Source: Microbacterium sp. Au-Mic1 (GTDB taxonomy: Bacteria; Actinomycetota; Actinomycetes; Actinomycetales; Microbacteriaceae). From it: a stretch of DNA of 64,000 nucleotides. Numbering within the stretch: position 1 is the stretch's first letter; each line of letters begins with the position of its first letter. This document shows, piece after piece, positions 1 to 8,102 of this stretch. Under the pieces are notes generated by a model. The model was not told the origin of the DNA. It did no database searches and saw only the letters and a list, made by a program, of their open reading frames with translations. The stretch is taken from positions 62,001 to 126,000 of the forward strand of contig NZ_JAJTTF010000014.1 of assembly GCF_021341785.1 (NCBI RefSeq), written 5' to 3'. The position numbers were made by a program, and so were the translations under genes.

Positions 1-242
1 GTGGTCTCGAGCAGGGTGGCGTCGATGCGGCGGTCGATCGGGGCGCCGGGTGCCCAGGCGGCGAGCTCGGCCCGCGTCGGCTCGTCCGGCAGCAGCATCG
101 GCACGCGCACGGTGTCGCCGAGCAGGCCCGCTGATGCGAGGATCGCGCGGGCGGCGGCGATCTCGGGCCCGGTGAGGGGATCCAGCGGATGCGGCGTCGG
201 GATGGCGTCGAGCGTGATCGGCTGCGGGGCGTGGTGGGGCAT
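1..242 (-). CDS. Copper-containing amine oxidase, N-terminal fragment (cut by window edge)
   Basis: Only the first 80 codons are inside the window. Read from the ATG at 242 the protein has HPLDPLTGPEIAAAR, then GLLGDTVRVPML, then a segment ending at the edge. The same pattern opens the full-length copper amine oxidase at 58266-60212 (HPLDPLSADEITAAR, GRLGDTVRVAYL), so this is a second paralogue. The family oxidises primary amines to aldehydes with release of ammonia and hydrogen peroxide, using copper and a self-made topaquinone. The active-site half is outside the window and cannot be checked. A palindrome lies 21 nt upstream of the start and a TetR gene follows further upstream, which suggests local repression. 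Confidence 0.85.
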   Translation of the reverse strand, partial: MPHHAPQPITLDAIPTPHPLDPLTGPEIAAARAILASAGLLGDTVRVPMLLPDEPTRAELAAWAPGAPIDRRIDATLLET

Positions 243-262
243 CGTCGACCTCTGCGGTTTAG

Positions 263-278
263 TTGAGCGATTGCTCAA
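263..278. promoter_or_regulatory. Candidate TetR operator, site 1
   Basis: TTGAGCGATTGCTCAA is a perfect 6-4-6 inverted repeat, 21-36 nt upstream of the amine oxidase ATG. A near copy, TTGAGCGTTCGATCAA, lies at 1177-1192 upstream of the TetR gene, so both are probably bound by that regulator. The link to the TetR protein is inference. Confidence 0.6.
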
Positions 279-357
279 GAAACGGGTTGGCTCGATGATA
301 GGCCGCGCAGGGGCGCGGGCGCAACGGGCGGATCCGCGCGCCGTCACGGGGTGCAGC

Positions 358-446
358 GTGTGACGATCGGCGCAGCGTGTGGCGATCAGCACACGGATCG
401 GCGCCATTCCTGTGCTGATCGTCGCGGAGTGCGCCGATCGTGACAC
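358..446. terminator. Long imperfect stem-loop downstream of the TetR gene
   Basis: The outer arms 358-374 (GTGTGACGATCGGCGCA) and 430-446 are complementary except at one position, and an inner pair around GCGATCAGCACA (381-392) / TGTGCTGATCG (411-421) extends the structure to nearly 90 nt. It follows the stop of the TetR gene and precedes the amine oxidase promoter region. It has no clear T-run, so termination is a guess; it could also be a dispersed repeat. Confidence 0.45.
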
Positions 447-468
447 GGCGTGGGGTGGCTGTGGGCCC

Positions 469-1053
469 TCAGGTGCGCCAGGGGTGCAGGATCGCGGCGA
501 GCACGCGCAGGTGCGTGGCGGCGTCCGCCGGCTCGGCGACCTCGACGATCTGCTGCCCGTACGTGATCGCGCGCAGGAGTGCCAGCACGTCGTCGAGTGG
601 AGTGTCCGCCCGCAGTTCGCCGTCGGCGACGGCCTGTTCGAGTGCTTCGGAGGTCTCCGTGCGCCAGAGCGGGATCGTCGGAGCGGACGCCTCGGCGGTG
701 GGCGCGATCGAGGCGAGGCGCCCCCAGAACCCCACCACGACATGCGCTTCGGTGCGCGTGGTGGCGTCGACCGGTAGCACCTCGCGCATGATCGCCTCCA
801 GGCGTGCGAGCCCGCGCAGGCCTTCGGTCGCCGTGCGGATCCGCTCCTCGGTACGGCGGGTGACTTCGGCCGCTGCGGCGCGGATCACGTCGTCGAAGCC
901 GTCGAAGTAGTGCCACAGGGACCCGACGGCGACGCCCAGCTCGCGCGCCACGGCCCGCGAGTTCACCCCGTCGTGGCCGTCGCGGGCGGCGACGGCCAGC
1001 AGCGCCGCGGCGATGTCGCGCCGGCGCGCATCGTGATCGACGACTCTGGGCAT
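469..1053 (-). CDS. TetR/AcrR family transcriptional regulator
   Basis: 194 residues. The N-terminal helix-turn-helix spans about residues 10-55 (IAAALLAVAARDGHDGVNSR, then AVARELGVAVGSLWHYFDGF), with the usual YF turn before a helical ligand domain. I start at the ATG at 1053 (MPRVVDHDARRR), because the second TetR in the window (18982-19569) begins with nearly the same residues, MPKIIDHDQRRR; a longer frame to 1095 exists. It lies between two related palindromes (263-278 and 1177-1192), so it probably represses the amine oxidase downstream and itself or the membrane protein gene divergent from it. The ligand is unknown; an amine or copper-related signal is only a guess from context. Confidence 0.88.
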   Translation of the reverse strand: MPRVVDHDARRRDIAAALLAVAARDGHDGVNSRAVARELGVAVGSLWHYFDGFDDVIRAAAAEVTRRTEERIRTATEGLRGLARLEAIMREVLPVDATTRTEAHVVVGFWGRLASIAPTAEASAPTIPLWRTETSEALEQAVADGELRADTPLDDVLALLRAITYGQQIVEVAEPADAATHLRVLAAILHPWRT

Positions 1054-1176
1054 GCGTCCATCCTGGCGCAGATTCCGCGATGGCCGTCCGCGCATCCGGT
1101 GGCGCGCGGATGGGATCCGGCGCCCCCGGTCCCCGATCGGTCGCCGAGATCCGGATGCCTCCCGGGGGTATTGTTT

Positions 1177-1192
1177 TTGAGCGTTCGATCAA
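1177..1192. promoter_or_regulatory. Candidate TetR operator, site 2
   Basis: TTGAGCGTTCGATCAA, an inverted repeat with one mismatched pair and closely matching 263-278. It sits in an A/T-rich island between the divergent TetR gene and the membrane protein gene at 1206, 14-29 nt before the latter's ATG, so it could control both directions. Confidence 0.55.
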
Positions 1193-1205
1193 TAACACTG
1201 TTCGG

Positions 1206-1892
1206 ATGCTCCACACGGCAGCGACGGTGCTGATGATCGGATCCGCGATCGCGGCGGCGGCGTGCTGCCTCGGTGCCGGGCGCGTCGTGCCCAGCGCGGT
1301 GCCGTGGCAGGCGCGGCAGAGCGCCGTGGTGATGGCCCTCGGCATGGTCGCCTTGTGTGCGGGCGGCCACGACGCCCGCATCCCGCTGCTGGTCGCGGTC
1401 TCGGGGATCGTCTCCGCGATGCTGGGCGTGGCGGGAACACGCGGGCGGACGCACGCCGACGCCTGCTTCCACCGCGCGCTCGGCGGCGTGGTGATGGCGG
1501 TATGCGCTCTGGCGATGCTGCGCACCGAGGTCGTCACGGGCGCGAATCCGGGCTCGACCGGCGGCGTCGCCGCGGCGACGGCCGCGGGCCCGGGGCATGC
1601 CGGTCACGGCGGGATCGTGCCGCTGTCCGTGGTGGCGGCGGCCGCAGTCGCCGTGCTGCTCGGGCTCATGCTCGTCGCGCGGGTGCGGCACCGCGCGGTT
1701 CTCGGCCGTGCCGCAGCGGTCGGTGCTCGCGCGACAGCGCGCGTCGTGGCTGTCGCCGCCGGTGGCGCGTCTTCCGGTCGGGCGGTGACGCGGGGGAGCG
1801 GGGTGCTCAACGGGTGGATCCTGCTCGAGGCGGAGGGCGCGGCGATGGCGGTGTCCATGGTCGTGATGGGCGCGATGGTGCTCGTGATCTGA
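1206..1892 (+). CDS. Unrecognised six-helix integral membrane protein
   Basis: 228 residues from the ATG at 1206 (MLHTAATVLMIG). About six hydrophobic stretches are visible, starting near residues 3, 40, 60, 92, 135 and 200; the last ends with the Met-rich AMAVSMVVMGAMVLVI. The loop before helix 5 carries HAGHGG. I do not recognise the family for certain; size and Met/His-rich helices recall actinobacterial DUF5134-type proteins, and the small membrane protein at 51435-51896 has a similar look. It is divergent from TetR with a shared operator-like site, so co-regulation with the amine oxidase is plausible. A link to copper handling would be speculation. Confidence 0.6.
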   Translation: MLHTAATVLMIGSAIAAAACCLGAGRVVPSAVPWQARQSAVVMALGMVALCAGGHDARIPLLVAVSGIVSAMLGVAGTRGRTHADACFHRALGGVVMAVCALAMLRTEVVTGANPGSTGGVAAATAAGPGHAGHGGIVPLSVVAAAAVAVLLGLMLVARVRHRAVLGRAAAVGARATARVVAVAAGGASSGRAVTRGSGVLNGWILLEAEGAAMAVSMVVMGAMVLVI

Positions 1893-1956
1893 GGTGCAGG
1901 CGGCGCCTCGCGGCCCGGCTTCCCGCGTATCGTTCGGATCCCGTACATTCTGATGC

Positions 1957-2850
1957 ATGACCTTCTCCGGCACGGCTGCGATCGACCTGGGTAAATCGCT
2001 GTGCCGCGCTCGGCTGACGAACGACGGGGACGGGATGCGCCGCGAGGGCGGGGGCGCGCCGGGACTGGCGGCCCGCGACGGTGTGGCGCTGGCTCTGGCC
2101 TCGATCCTGCCGCTGCTAGCCGACGTCCGCCCGTCGCGGATCGGCGTGGGCGCGGCCGGAGCGATGTACGCGGCGGCCGAGGCCGATGCGCTCGCGCGCG
2201 CGATCGCCGAGGACCGCGGCGCGCCCGTCGCCGTCGCATCCGACGTGGTCACCGCGCACGTCGGCGCTCTCGGCGGGGAGGCGGGTGTGCTGCTCATCGC
2301 AGGCACGGGCGCGGTCGGCCTCGGCGTCACGGCCGATGCGCATCGCAGCGTGGACGGCTGGGGTCCGGATCTCGGGGACCTCGGAAGCGGGTCCTGGCTC
2401 GGTCGCGAGGGTGTGCGGGCCGTGCTCCGTGCCAGGGACGGGCTGGCGCCGGAGACCGTGCTGACGGACGTGCTGACCCTGCTCATCGGCGACGGGACGT
2501 CGCCGATCGCCTGGGTGGGCGGCGCTGCGGCACCGGCCCGGTTGCTGGCGACCTTCGCGCCTGCCGTGCTCGATGCCGCCGACCAGGGCGATGCGGCCGC
2601 CTGCGGGATCCGCGATGAAGCAGCCCGGCTGCTCGCCGAGACCGCGCTCGCCGCGTCCGGTGGGTCCTCCCTGGTCGCACTGCACGGCGGGCTGACCAGG
2701 CATGACGGATTCCGCGCCGCCGTCGAGTCCGCGCTCGCAGCCCGCGGACTCGAAGCTGTCCCCGCCCGTGGCGATGCGCTCGACGGCGCCGCCATGATCG
2801 CCGAGGGGCGCGCCCCTCTCCACGAAAGGTTCGTGCACCGTGCCGAATGA
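1957..2850 (+). CDS. BadF/BadG-type ATPase, N-acetylglucosamine kinase-like
   Basis: 297 residues. Features of the sugar-kinase/actin-fold ATPase family are visible: the phosphate-1 loop AIDLGKSLCRARL (residues 8-20), GVGAAGAMYAA near 66, the second loop LLIAGTGAVGLGV near 112, and GDLGSGSWLGREGVR near 138, as in N-acetylglucosamine kinases. Its last codons overlap the GTG start of murQ, so the two are translationally coupled. Together they fit salvage of cell-wall amino sugars: the kinase phosphorylates GlcNAc or MurNAc and MurQ removes the lactate ether. Whether the substrate is GlcNAc, MurNAc or anhydroMurNAc cannot be read from sequence. Confidence 0.85.
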   Translation: MTFSGTAAIDLGKSLCRARLTNDGDGMRREGGGAPGLAARDGVALALASILPLLADVRPSRIGVGAAGAMYAAAEADALARAIAEDRGAPVAVASDVVTAHVGALGGEAGVLLIAGTGAVGLGVTADAHRSVDGWGPDLGDLGSGSWLGREGVRAVLRARDGLAPETVLTDVLTLLIGDGTSPIAWVGGAAAPARLLATFAPAVLDAADQGDAAACGIRDEAARLLAETALAASGGSSLVALHGGLTRHDGFRAAVESALAARGLEAVPARGDALDGAAMIAEGRAPLHERFVHRAE

Positions 2851-3820
2851 GAGCTTGCCCGACGAGGCCGTTCCGGCCACTGCCGCCGCGACCGACGACG
2901 CCCGCCTCGCGGCGCTGATCGGAGAGCTGTCGCACCTGTCCACCGAACAGGCCGACACCTCCCGGGGCGATCTCGATCTGCTGCCGACGCTCGACCTCGT
3001 GCGGGCGATGAACGCCGAGGACCGGCGCGTGCCGGAGGCGATCGCGGCTCAGGCCGAGCGGATCGTCGAGGCCGTCGACGGCATCACCGAGCGCTTCCGG
3101 CGCGGCGGACGGCTGATCTACATCGGCGCGGGAACCGCGGGTCGCGTCGGAGTGCTCGATGCCTCCGAGTGCCCGCCCACGTTCGGCACGGATCCGGGAA
3201 TGGTCGTCGGCATCATCGCCGGCGGTGAGACGGCGATCCGCGACGCCGTGGAGAACGCCGAGGACGACGACCGCGCCGCGGCAGAGTCCTTGCGCGCGCT
3301 CGGACTGGGCGAGAACGACACCGTCGTCGGGATCTCGGCCTCGGGGCGCACCCCCTACGTGCTCGGCGGACTCGCCTACGCGCGAGAGGCGGGTGCGTTC
3401 ACCGTCGCCATCGCCGCCAACGCCGGATCCGCCATCGGCGCCGCCGCCGACGTGCCGATCGAGGTCGTCGTGGGTCCCGAGTTCGTGACGGGATCCACCC
3501 GGCTCAAGGCCGGTACGGCGCAGAAGCTCGTGGTGAACATGCTCTCCACGCTGTCGATGATCCGCCTCGGCAAGACCTACCGCGGCGTCATGGTCGACCT
3601 GCAGGCCACGAACGAGAAACTGCGGGCCCGGTCGGTGCGCACGCTCATTCAGCTCAGCGGTGCGGCGCAGGATGACGCGGTGCGTGCGCTGACCGAGGCC
3701 GGGGGATCCGTCAAGCTCGCCCTGCTCGTGCTCTTCACGGGCGCCTCTGCGGAGGTCGCCGCACCGGCGCTCGCGGCCTCGGACGGGATCCTCCGCGACG
3801 CGATCGCCGCGCTCGGCTGA
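2840..3820 (+). CDS. murQ: N-acetylmuramic acid 6-phosphate etherase
   Basis: 326 residues, GTG start inside the end of the kinase gene. The SIS-domain signature GAGTAGRVGVLDASECPPTFG-like segment lies near residues 95-115 and includes the catalytic Glu of ASECPPTFG; KAGTAQKLVVNMLSTLSM near 225 is also diagnostic. The enzyme cleaves the lactyl ether of MurNAc-6-phosphate, giving GlcNAc-6-phosphate and D-lactate in the cytoplasm. The N-terminus has about 30 extra residues before LSHLSTEQ, common in actinobacterial members. Length and motifs are normal for the family. It ends 12 bp before the convergent MFS gene. Confidence 0.96.
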   Translation: MPNESLPDEAVPATAAATDDARLAALIGELSHLSTEQADTSRGDLDLLPTLDLVRAMNAEDRRVPEAIAAQAERIVEAVDGITERFRRGGRLIYIGAGTAGRVGVLDASECPPTFGTDPGMVVGIIAGGETAIRDAVENAEDDDRAAAESLRALGLGENDTVVGISASGRTPYVLGGLAYAREAGAFTVAIAANAGSAIGAAADVPIEVVVGPEFVTGSTRLKAGTAQKLVVNMLSTLSMIRLGKTYRGVMVDLQATNEKLRARSVRTLIQLSGAAQDDAVRALTEAGGSVKLALLVLFTGASAEVAAPALAASDGILRDAIAALG

Positions 3821-3831
3821 ATCCCCAGGGG

Positions 3832-5070
3832 TCAGCGCGCCGGAGGCGCCGGCGTGCTCTCCACCGTCTGGCGCGCGGCCGGGCGCACGGCGAACCACGC
3901 GATCAACGCCGCCACGAGTGCGGCGGCAGCCATCGTGACGCCCATCGTCACCGCGTTCGCACCGCCGATGCCGACGGCGAGCGGTGACAGCAGCGGCCCG
4001 ACCAGGAACGTCGACATGCCGAGCAGGGCGGAGGCCGTGCCGGCGCGGGCTCCGTGATGCGCGAGCGCGAGGGCCGACGAGTTCGGACCTCCCAGACCCG
4101 CACAGAGCATGAATCCGACGAGCGCCGCGGCGAATCCCCAGACACCTGCACCGAGCAGGGCGAGCGTCGCGAGGACGACGGTGGCGATCGCCGTCGCGGT
4201 GACACCCAGCAGGTAGACGCGCAGCGGGCCGGTGCGGCGCACGATCAGCCGGCTCGCCTGGCTGCCCGCGATGTTCGCGAGCGCGCCGAGTGCGAAGGCG
4301 AGGCTGAACCCCTGCGGATCCAGCCCGAACTCATCCTGCAGCACGAACGAGGTCATCGACAGGTAGGTGAAGAACGCCACACCGCCGCCGGCCCCCGCGC
4401 ACAGCACCGCGAGGAACAGGCGATCCCGCAGGACCGCGCCGGTGTGCGCGCCGAGCTCTCGAACGCCGCCCGCGTGACGATCGGAGGGTTCGAGCGTCTC
4501 GGGGAGCGCGAGGAGCACGACCAGCAGGAGGGCGACGCCGATCCCTGCGAGCACGCCGAAGATCCCGCGCCAGTCCATGATCCGTGCCAGCTGGCCGCCG
4601 ACGACGGGCGCGACCACCGGGGCGGCCCCGGAGACGAGGAACAGCAGCGACAGCATGCGGCTGAGCTCTGCGCCCGCGAACTGGTCGCGGGCGATGGCGA
4701 GGCAGATCACGATGCCGGCGGATCCGGCGAGTCCCTGCAGGAAGCGAGCGATCAGGAGCACTTCGATCCCCGGAGCGATCGCGCACACGAGCGACAGCAC
4801 CGCGAAGGCCGAGACGCCCACCAGGAGCGGACGGCGCCGGCCGAAGCGGTCGCTGAGCGGCCCTGCGGCGAGCTGGCCGAGTCCGAGGCCCACCATGCAC
4901 GCCGACATCGTGGCCTGCGCCAGCGCGTCGCTCGTGCCGAGTGCTGTGGCGAGCTGCGGCAGCTGCGGCAGGTACAGGTCCATCGACAGCGGGCCGAACG
5001 CCTCCAGCAGGCCGAGCACGAGCATCGCGCGCAGCGTGCTCATGCGGGGGCGGGCGAGCACCCCGCTCAT
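3832..5070 (-). CDS. MFS drug-resistance transporter, Bcr/CflA type
   Basis: 412 residues with twelve hydrophobic segments. The first segment carries LGLLEAFGPLSMDLYLPQLP, typical of Bcr/CflA multidrug exporters (MDLYLPALP), and the loop 2-3 motif GPLSDRFGRRRPLLVG is present. The gene overlaps the stop of the esterase gene upstream by 4 bp, so it is the last gene of a minus-strand operon of hydrolases and reductases. In that setting it more likely exports a toxic pathway substrate or product than an antibiotic. Proton antiport is known for the family; the substrate is not predictable. Confidence 0.9.
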   Translation of the reverse strand: MSGVLARPRMSTLRAMLVLGLLEAFGPLSMDLYLPQLPQLATALGTSDALAQATMSACMVGLGLGQLAAGPLSDRFGRRRPLLVGVSAFAVLSLVCAIAPGIEVLLIARFLQGLAGSAGIVICLAIARDQFAGAELSRMLSLLFLVSGAAPVVAPVVGGQLARIMDWRGIFGVLAGIGVALLLVVLLALPETLEPSDRHAGGVRELGAHTGAVLRDRLFLAVLCAGAGGGVAFFTYLSMTSFVLQDEFGLDPQGFSLAFALGALANIAGSQASRLIVRRTGPLRVYLLGVTATAIATVVLATLALLGAGVWGFAAALVGFMLCAGLGGPNSSALALAHHGARAGTASALLGMSTFLVGPLLSPLAVGIGGANAVTMGVTMAAAALVAALIAWFAVRPAARQTVESTPAPPAR

Positions 5071-6074
5071 CCGTCGAGCCGCAGCACGCGGCGCAGCCAG
5101 CTCTCGCGTGCCGCGTTCGCGGCGACCGACACCACGGCGTCGGGGGAGAAGCCGTGGAACCCGTGGTAGCCGCCGGCCCAGACGTGCAGTTCGGCCTGCC
5201 CGCCGGTGGCCCAGATCCGGGAGGCGTAGTCGACGGCCTCATCGCGGAACGTCTCGGCCGCCCCGACCTCGATGTACGCCGGGGGGAGGCCGGCGAGATC
5301 GGTCGCGCGGGCCGGCGCCGTGTACGGCGACACCAGGTCGGTGAACCGGTCCCCGCCGGCGATCGCGGTCCAGGCGGTGTCGTTGTTGTTGCGGTCCCAG
5401 GCACCGATGCCGTCGTACTGCCGAGCGGACACGGTCTCGTTGCGGTCGTCGAGCATGGGGCAGCCCAGCAGCTGGCCGGCGAGCCGCGGGCCGTTGCGGT
5501 CGCGGGCGAGAAGGGCCACCGCGGCGGAGAGGCCGCCGCCGGCGCTCTGCCCGGAGGCGACGATGCGCGCCGGGTCGATCCCGAGCTCGCCGGCGTGCGC
5601 GGCCATCCACTCCAGCGCCGCGTAGCAGTCCTCCGCCTGTGCCGGACCGGGATGCTCCGGGGCGAGGCGGTACTCGACCGCGACGCCCACGACGCCGTGC
5701 CGCTCGGCGAGGTCGATGAGCTCGGGCGTGCCGAAGAAGCGGGTGCCGAGCACCATGCCGCCGCCGTGGATGGACAGCACGGCGGGGGCCGGATCCGGGG
5801 TGGGGGCCGCGGGGCGCACGATCGTGATCTCGACGTCGGGGGCGCCCGCAGGGCCGGGGATCGACCGGTCCTCGAAGGTCACGGCCCTGCCCTCGGCCTG
5901 CACCGCGATCGGCGGGATGATCGTCGCGAAGTGCGCGCGGTTGGCGAGGATCGTGTCGGCGCGCAGCGGGATGATCTCGACGAGGTCGAGGAACGCCGCG
6001 AGCCCGTCGACGAGCTCGGGGTCGTAGGGCACGGGGGCGACGGATCCGATCGCGGTCTCGCTCGCGGCCATCAT
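5067..6074 (-). CDS. Alpha/beta hydrolase, hormone-sensitive-lipase family esterase
   Basis: 335 residues. The oxyanion-hole motif HGGGM is at 103-107, the nucleophile elbow GQSAGG at 175-180 (Ser177), then Asp278 in FRDEA and His304 in GGYHGF, a complete catalytic triad. The PEYRLAPEHP-like segment VEYRLAPEHP at 133-142 is characteristic. It is clearly a paralogue of the next gene upstream (6071-7063): both share DRxIPGPAGAPDxEIT near residue 70 and IWATGGQAELHVW near 288. It overlaps both neighbours by 4 bp. It should hydrolyse carboxylic esters in the cytoplasm; the natural ester is unknown. Confidence 0.92.
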   Translation of the reverse strand: MMAASETAIGSVAPVPYDPELVDGLAAFLDLVEIIPLRADTILANRAHFATIIPPIAVQAEGRAVTFEDRSIPGPAGAPDVEITIVRPAAPTPDPAPAVLSIHGGGMVLGTRFFGTPELIDLAERHGVVGVAVEYRLAPEHPGPAQAEDCYAALEWMAAHAGELGIDPARIVASGQSAGGGLSAAVALLARDRNGPRLAGQLLGCPMLDDRNETVSARQYDGIGAWDRNNNDTAWTAIAGGDRFTDLVSPYTAPARATDLAGLPPAYIEVGAAETFRDEAVDYASRIWATGGQAELHVWAGGYHGFHGFSPDAVVSVAANAARESWLRRVLRLDG

Positions 6075-7063
6075 GCGCCCCAGATCCGGCGCAGCCAGCT
6101 GGCCCGCGCGGCCAGCGCGGCGCGCGAGATCTCGGCATCGGGCATGTACATGTCGAAGCCGTGCGCGCCGCCGCCCCAGACATGAAGCTCGGCCTGTCCG
6201 CCCGTGGCCCAGATCCGCAGCGCGTACTGGGTGTCCTCATCGCGGAACATCTCCGCCTCGCCGACCTCGATGAACGCCGGGGCGAGGCGCGAGACGTCGG
6301 CGGCGTGGGTCGGCGCGGCGTAGCCGGAGGCCTCGGGGCTGAACGCCAGGTCCTCGCCGAGCAGGCACGACCAGGCGAGCAGGTTCGCCTCGCGCTGCCA
6401 GGTGCCGATGCCGTCGTACTGCAGGCTCGACACGGTCGTGTTCGTGTTGTCGAGCATCGGGCACAGCAGGAGCTGCCCGGCCAGCGCGGGCCCCTGCCGG
6501 TCGCGGGCGAGCAGGGCGACGCCGGCGGCGAGGCAGCCGCCCGCGCTGCCGCCGCCGACGATGATCCGGTCGGCGTCGACGCCGAGCTCCGCGGCGTGGG
6601 CGTGTAGCCAGAGCAGCGCGGCGTAGCAGTCCTCGAGCCCGGCCGGGGAGGGGTGCTCCGGTGCGAGCCTGTACTCGACGTTGACCGCGACCGCGCCGTG
6701 CTCCGCCACGATGTCGACCACGCGGCCGCTCTCCCAGCTGCGGTGCCCGACGATCTGGCCGCCGCCGTGGATGTTGACGAACCCGGGGCGGAGCGATCCG
6801 GCCGCGCCACGAGGCCGGAAGATCGTGATCTCGATGTCGGGCGCCCCGGCAGGACCCGGGATCACGCGGTCCTCCCAGTCGATCGGACGCCCGGCGATCA
6901 CCGTGTCGTTGTCGGGGAACATCGTGTCCGTGCCTTCGCGGGGGAGCGTGTCCCGGGTCAGCGCGGGCTGCGGGTTCTGCGCGATCGCGTCGAGCACGAT
7001 CTGCACCTCGGGGTCGAACGGGACGGGGGTCACGGTCGGATAGCCGGCGGCGGTGACGGTCAT
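6071..7063 (-). CDS. Alpha/beta hydrolase, hormone-sensitive-lipase family esterase (paralogue)
   Basis: 330 residues from the ATG at 7063 (MTVTAAGYPT), preceded by a GAAAGG-type ribosome site; a longer open frame upstream overlaps the reductase gene and is not credible. HGGGQ is at 99-103, GGGSAGG gives nucleophile Ser173, and FRDEDTQYA plus GGGAHGFD supply the acid and His. The tandem arrangement with 5067-6074 reflects a duplication followed by divergence, perhaps for two ester positions or two stereoisomers of one substrate. Same operon as the reductase upstream, gap 56 bp. Confidence 0.92.
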   Translation of the reverse strand: MTVTAAGYPTVTPVPFDPEVQIVLDAIAQNPQPALTRDTLPREGTDTMFPDNDTVIAGRPIDWEDRVIPGPAGAPDIEITIFRPRGAAGSLRPGFVNIHGGGQIVGHRSWESGRVVDIVAEHGAVAVNVEYRLAPEHPSPAGLEDCYAALLWLHAHAAELGVDADRIIVGGGSAGGCLAAGVALLARDRQGPALAGQLLLCPMLDNTNTTVSSLQYDGIGTWQREANLLAWSCLLGEDLAFSPEASGYAAPTHAADVSRLAPAFIEVGEAEMFRDEDTQYALRIWATGGQAELHVWGGGAHGFDMYMPDAEISRAALAARASWLRRIWGA

Positions 7064-7119
7064 GCGGTGCTGCCTTTCAGGTTGTGCGGGAGGCTCTGGC
7101 CCGAGGGGGCGGCGGGGAG

Positions 7120-8088
7120 TCAGGGACCTTCGGGGTCGACGACGTCGCGATCGGCCCAGAACGGCTCGACGAGCCGGCGCAGCTCGGCGGCCCCGACGCG
7201 GTCGACGAGCGCGGCGGCGTCGAGGTTCGCACGCAGCTGCGCGATGCTCGACGCGCCGAAGAGGGTCGTGACGAGGGCGGGGTGCGTGAGGGTGAACGCG
7301 ATCCCGAGCTGCGCCGGGGTGACGTTGAGCGACTCCGCGAGCGCCGTGAAGGCGGGCACGTCGTCGATGATTCGCTGCCGGACGTCGCCCGGATCCCGGC
7401 CGATCTGCCGGTCGCCGTTCACCTTGCCGGCGAGCACGCCGCCCTCCAGGCAGTCCGAGGCCTGCAGGGCCAGCCCCTGCTCCCAGAGACGCGCGAACGG
7501 CGCCCCGTCCGGGATGGAGCGGCGCGAGACGCTGTACTTCAGCTGCGCGATCTGCGGTCCGGGGACGCCCTCGGCGGACGCGATGTCGATGAGCCGCTGG
7601 ATGGATCCGGCGGACCAGTTGTTCACGCCCCAGGCGCGGATCAGGCCGTCGTCGGCGAGGCGGGCGAGATCGAGCACGAGGTCGCGCAGCTCCAGGTCGT
7701 CCCTGCGCAGGTCGCCGAGGATCACCAGATCCGCGTGCTCGGCCCCGACGCGGAACAGGGCGTTCTCGAGCTGCGGTCGGAAGCCGTCCGCGCCGAACGC
7801 CTCGAGCCACAGCTTCGACGACAGCAGCCATTCGTCGCGGCGCAGACCCGCCGCCCGCACCATGGCGCTGAAGATGACGTCCGTGAACGCGGGCGGCATG
7901 CCGGGCCCGGTGTAGACGCCGACGTCGAAGAGGTTCACGCCGCGGTCGACGGCCTCGCGGAGCATCGCCGTGGCGTCGCCGAAGTCCATGCGGTCGTAGG
8001 TGTGCCAGGAACCGAGCGAGAACAGCGATGCGCGGATGCCGCTCGTGCCGATCTCGCGGCGGGGGAGGGTCGGGGTCTCTGCGTTCAT
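7120..8088 (-). CDS. Aldo/keto reductase family protein (canonical active-site His missing)
   Basis: 322 residues. I choose the ATG at 8088, which has AAGGAG 8 nt upstream; a GTG at 8106 overlapping the dehydrogenase stop is the alternative. FDVGVYTGPG (about 53-62) and LSSKLW (about 88) correspond to the catalytic Asp/Tyr and Lys regions, and WGVNNW to the usual GVSN motif. At the place of the family LHxxD motif the sequence reads VILGDLRRD, so the usual catalytic His is absent. The paralogue at 10110-11066 has the same change. The family reduces carbonyls with NADPH; this subfamily's activity is uncertain. Ribosome site lies within the end of the preceding gene region, indicating an operon. 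Confidence 0.88.
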   Translation of the reverse strand: MNAETPTLPRREIGTSGIRASLFSLGSWHTYDRMDFGDATAMLREAVDRGVNLFDVGVYTGPGMPPAFTDVIFSAMVRAAGLRRDEWLLSSKLWLEAFGADGFRPQLENALFRVGAEHADLVILGDLRRDDLELRDLVLDLARLADDGLIRAWGVNNWSAGSIQRLIDIASAEGVPGPQIAQLKYSVSRRSIPDGAPFARLWEQGLALQASDCLEGGVLAGKVNGDRQIGRDPGDVRQRIIDDVPAFTALAESLNVTPAQLGIAFTLTHPALVTTLFGASSIAQLRANLDAAALVDRVGAAELRRLVEPFWADRDVVDPEGP

Positions 8089-8102
8089 GGTCGCGGTCTC
8101 CT

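Noticed and set aside
963..2795. 610-codon open frame on the minus strand
   Set aside because: It runs antisense through the membrane protein and kinase genes, has low-complexity Ala/Ser/Arg/Pro composition and no family motifs; a high-GC antisense artefact.
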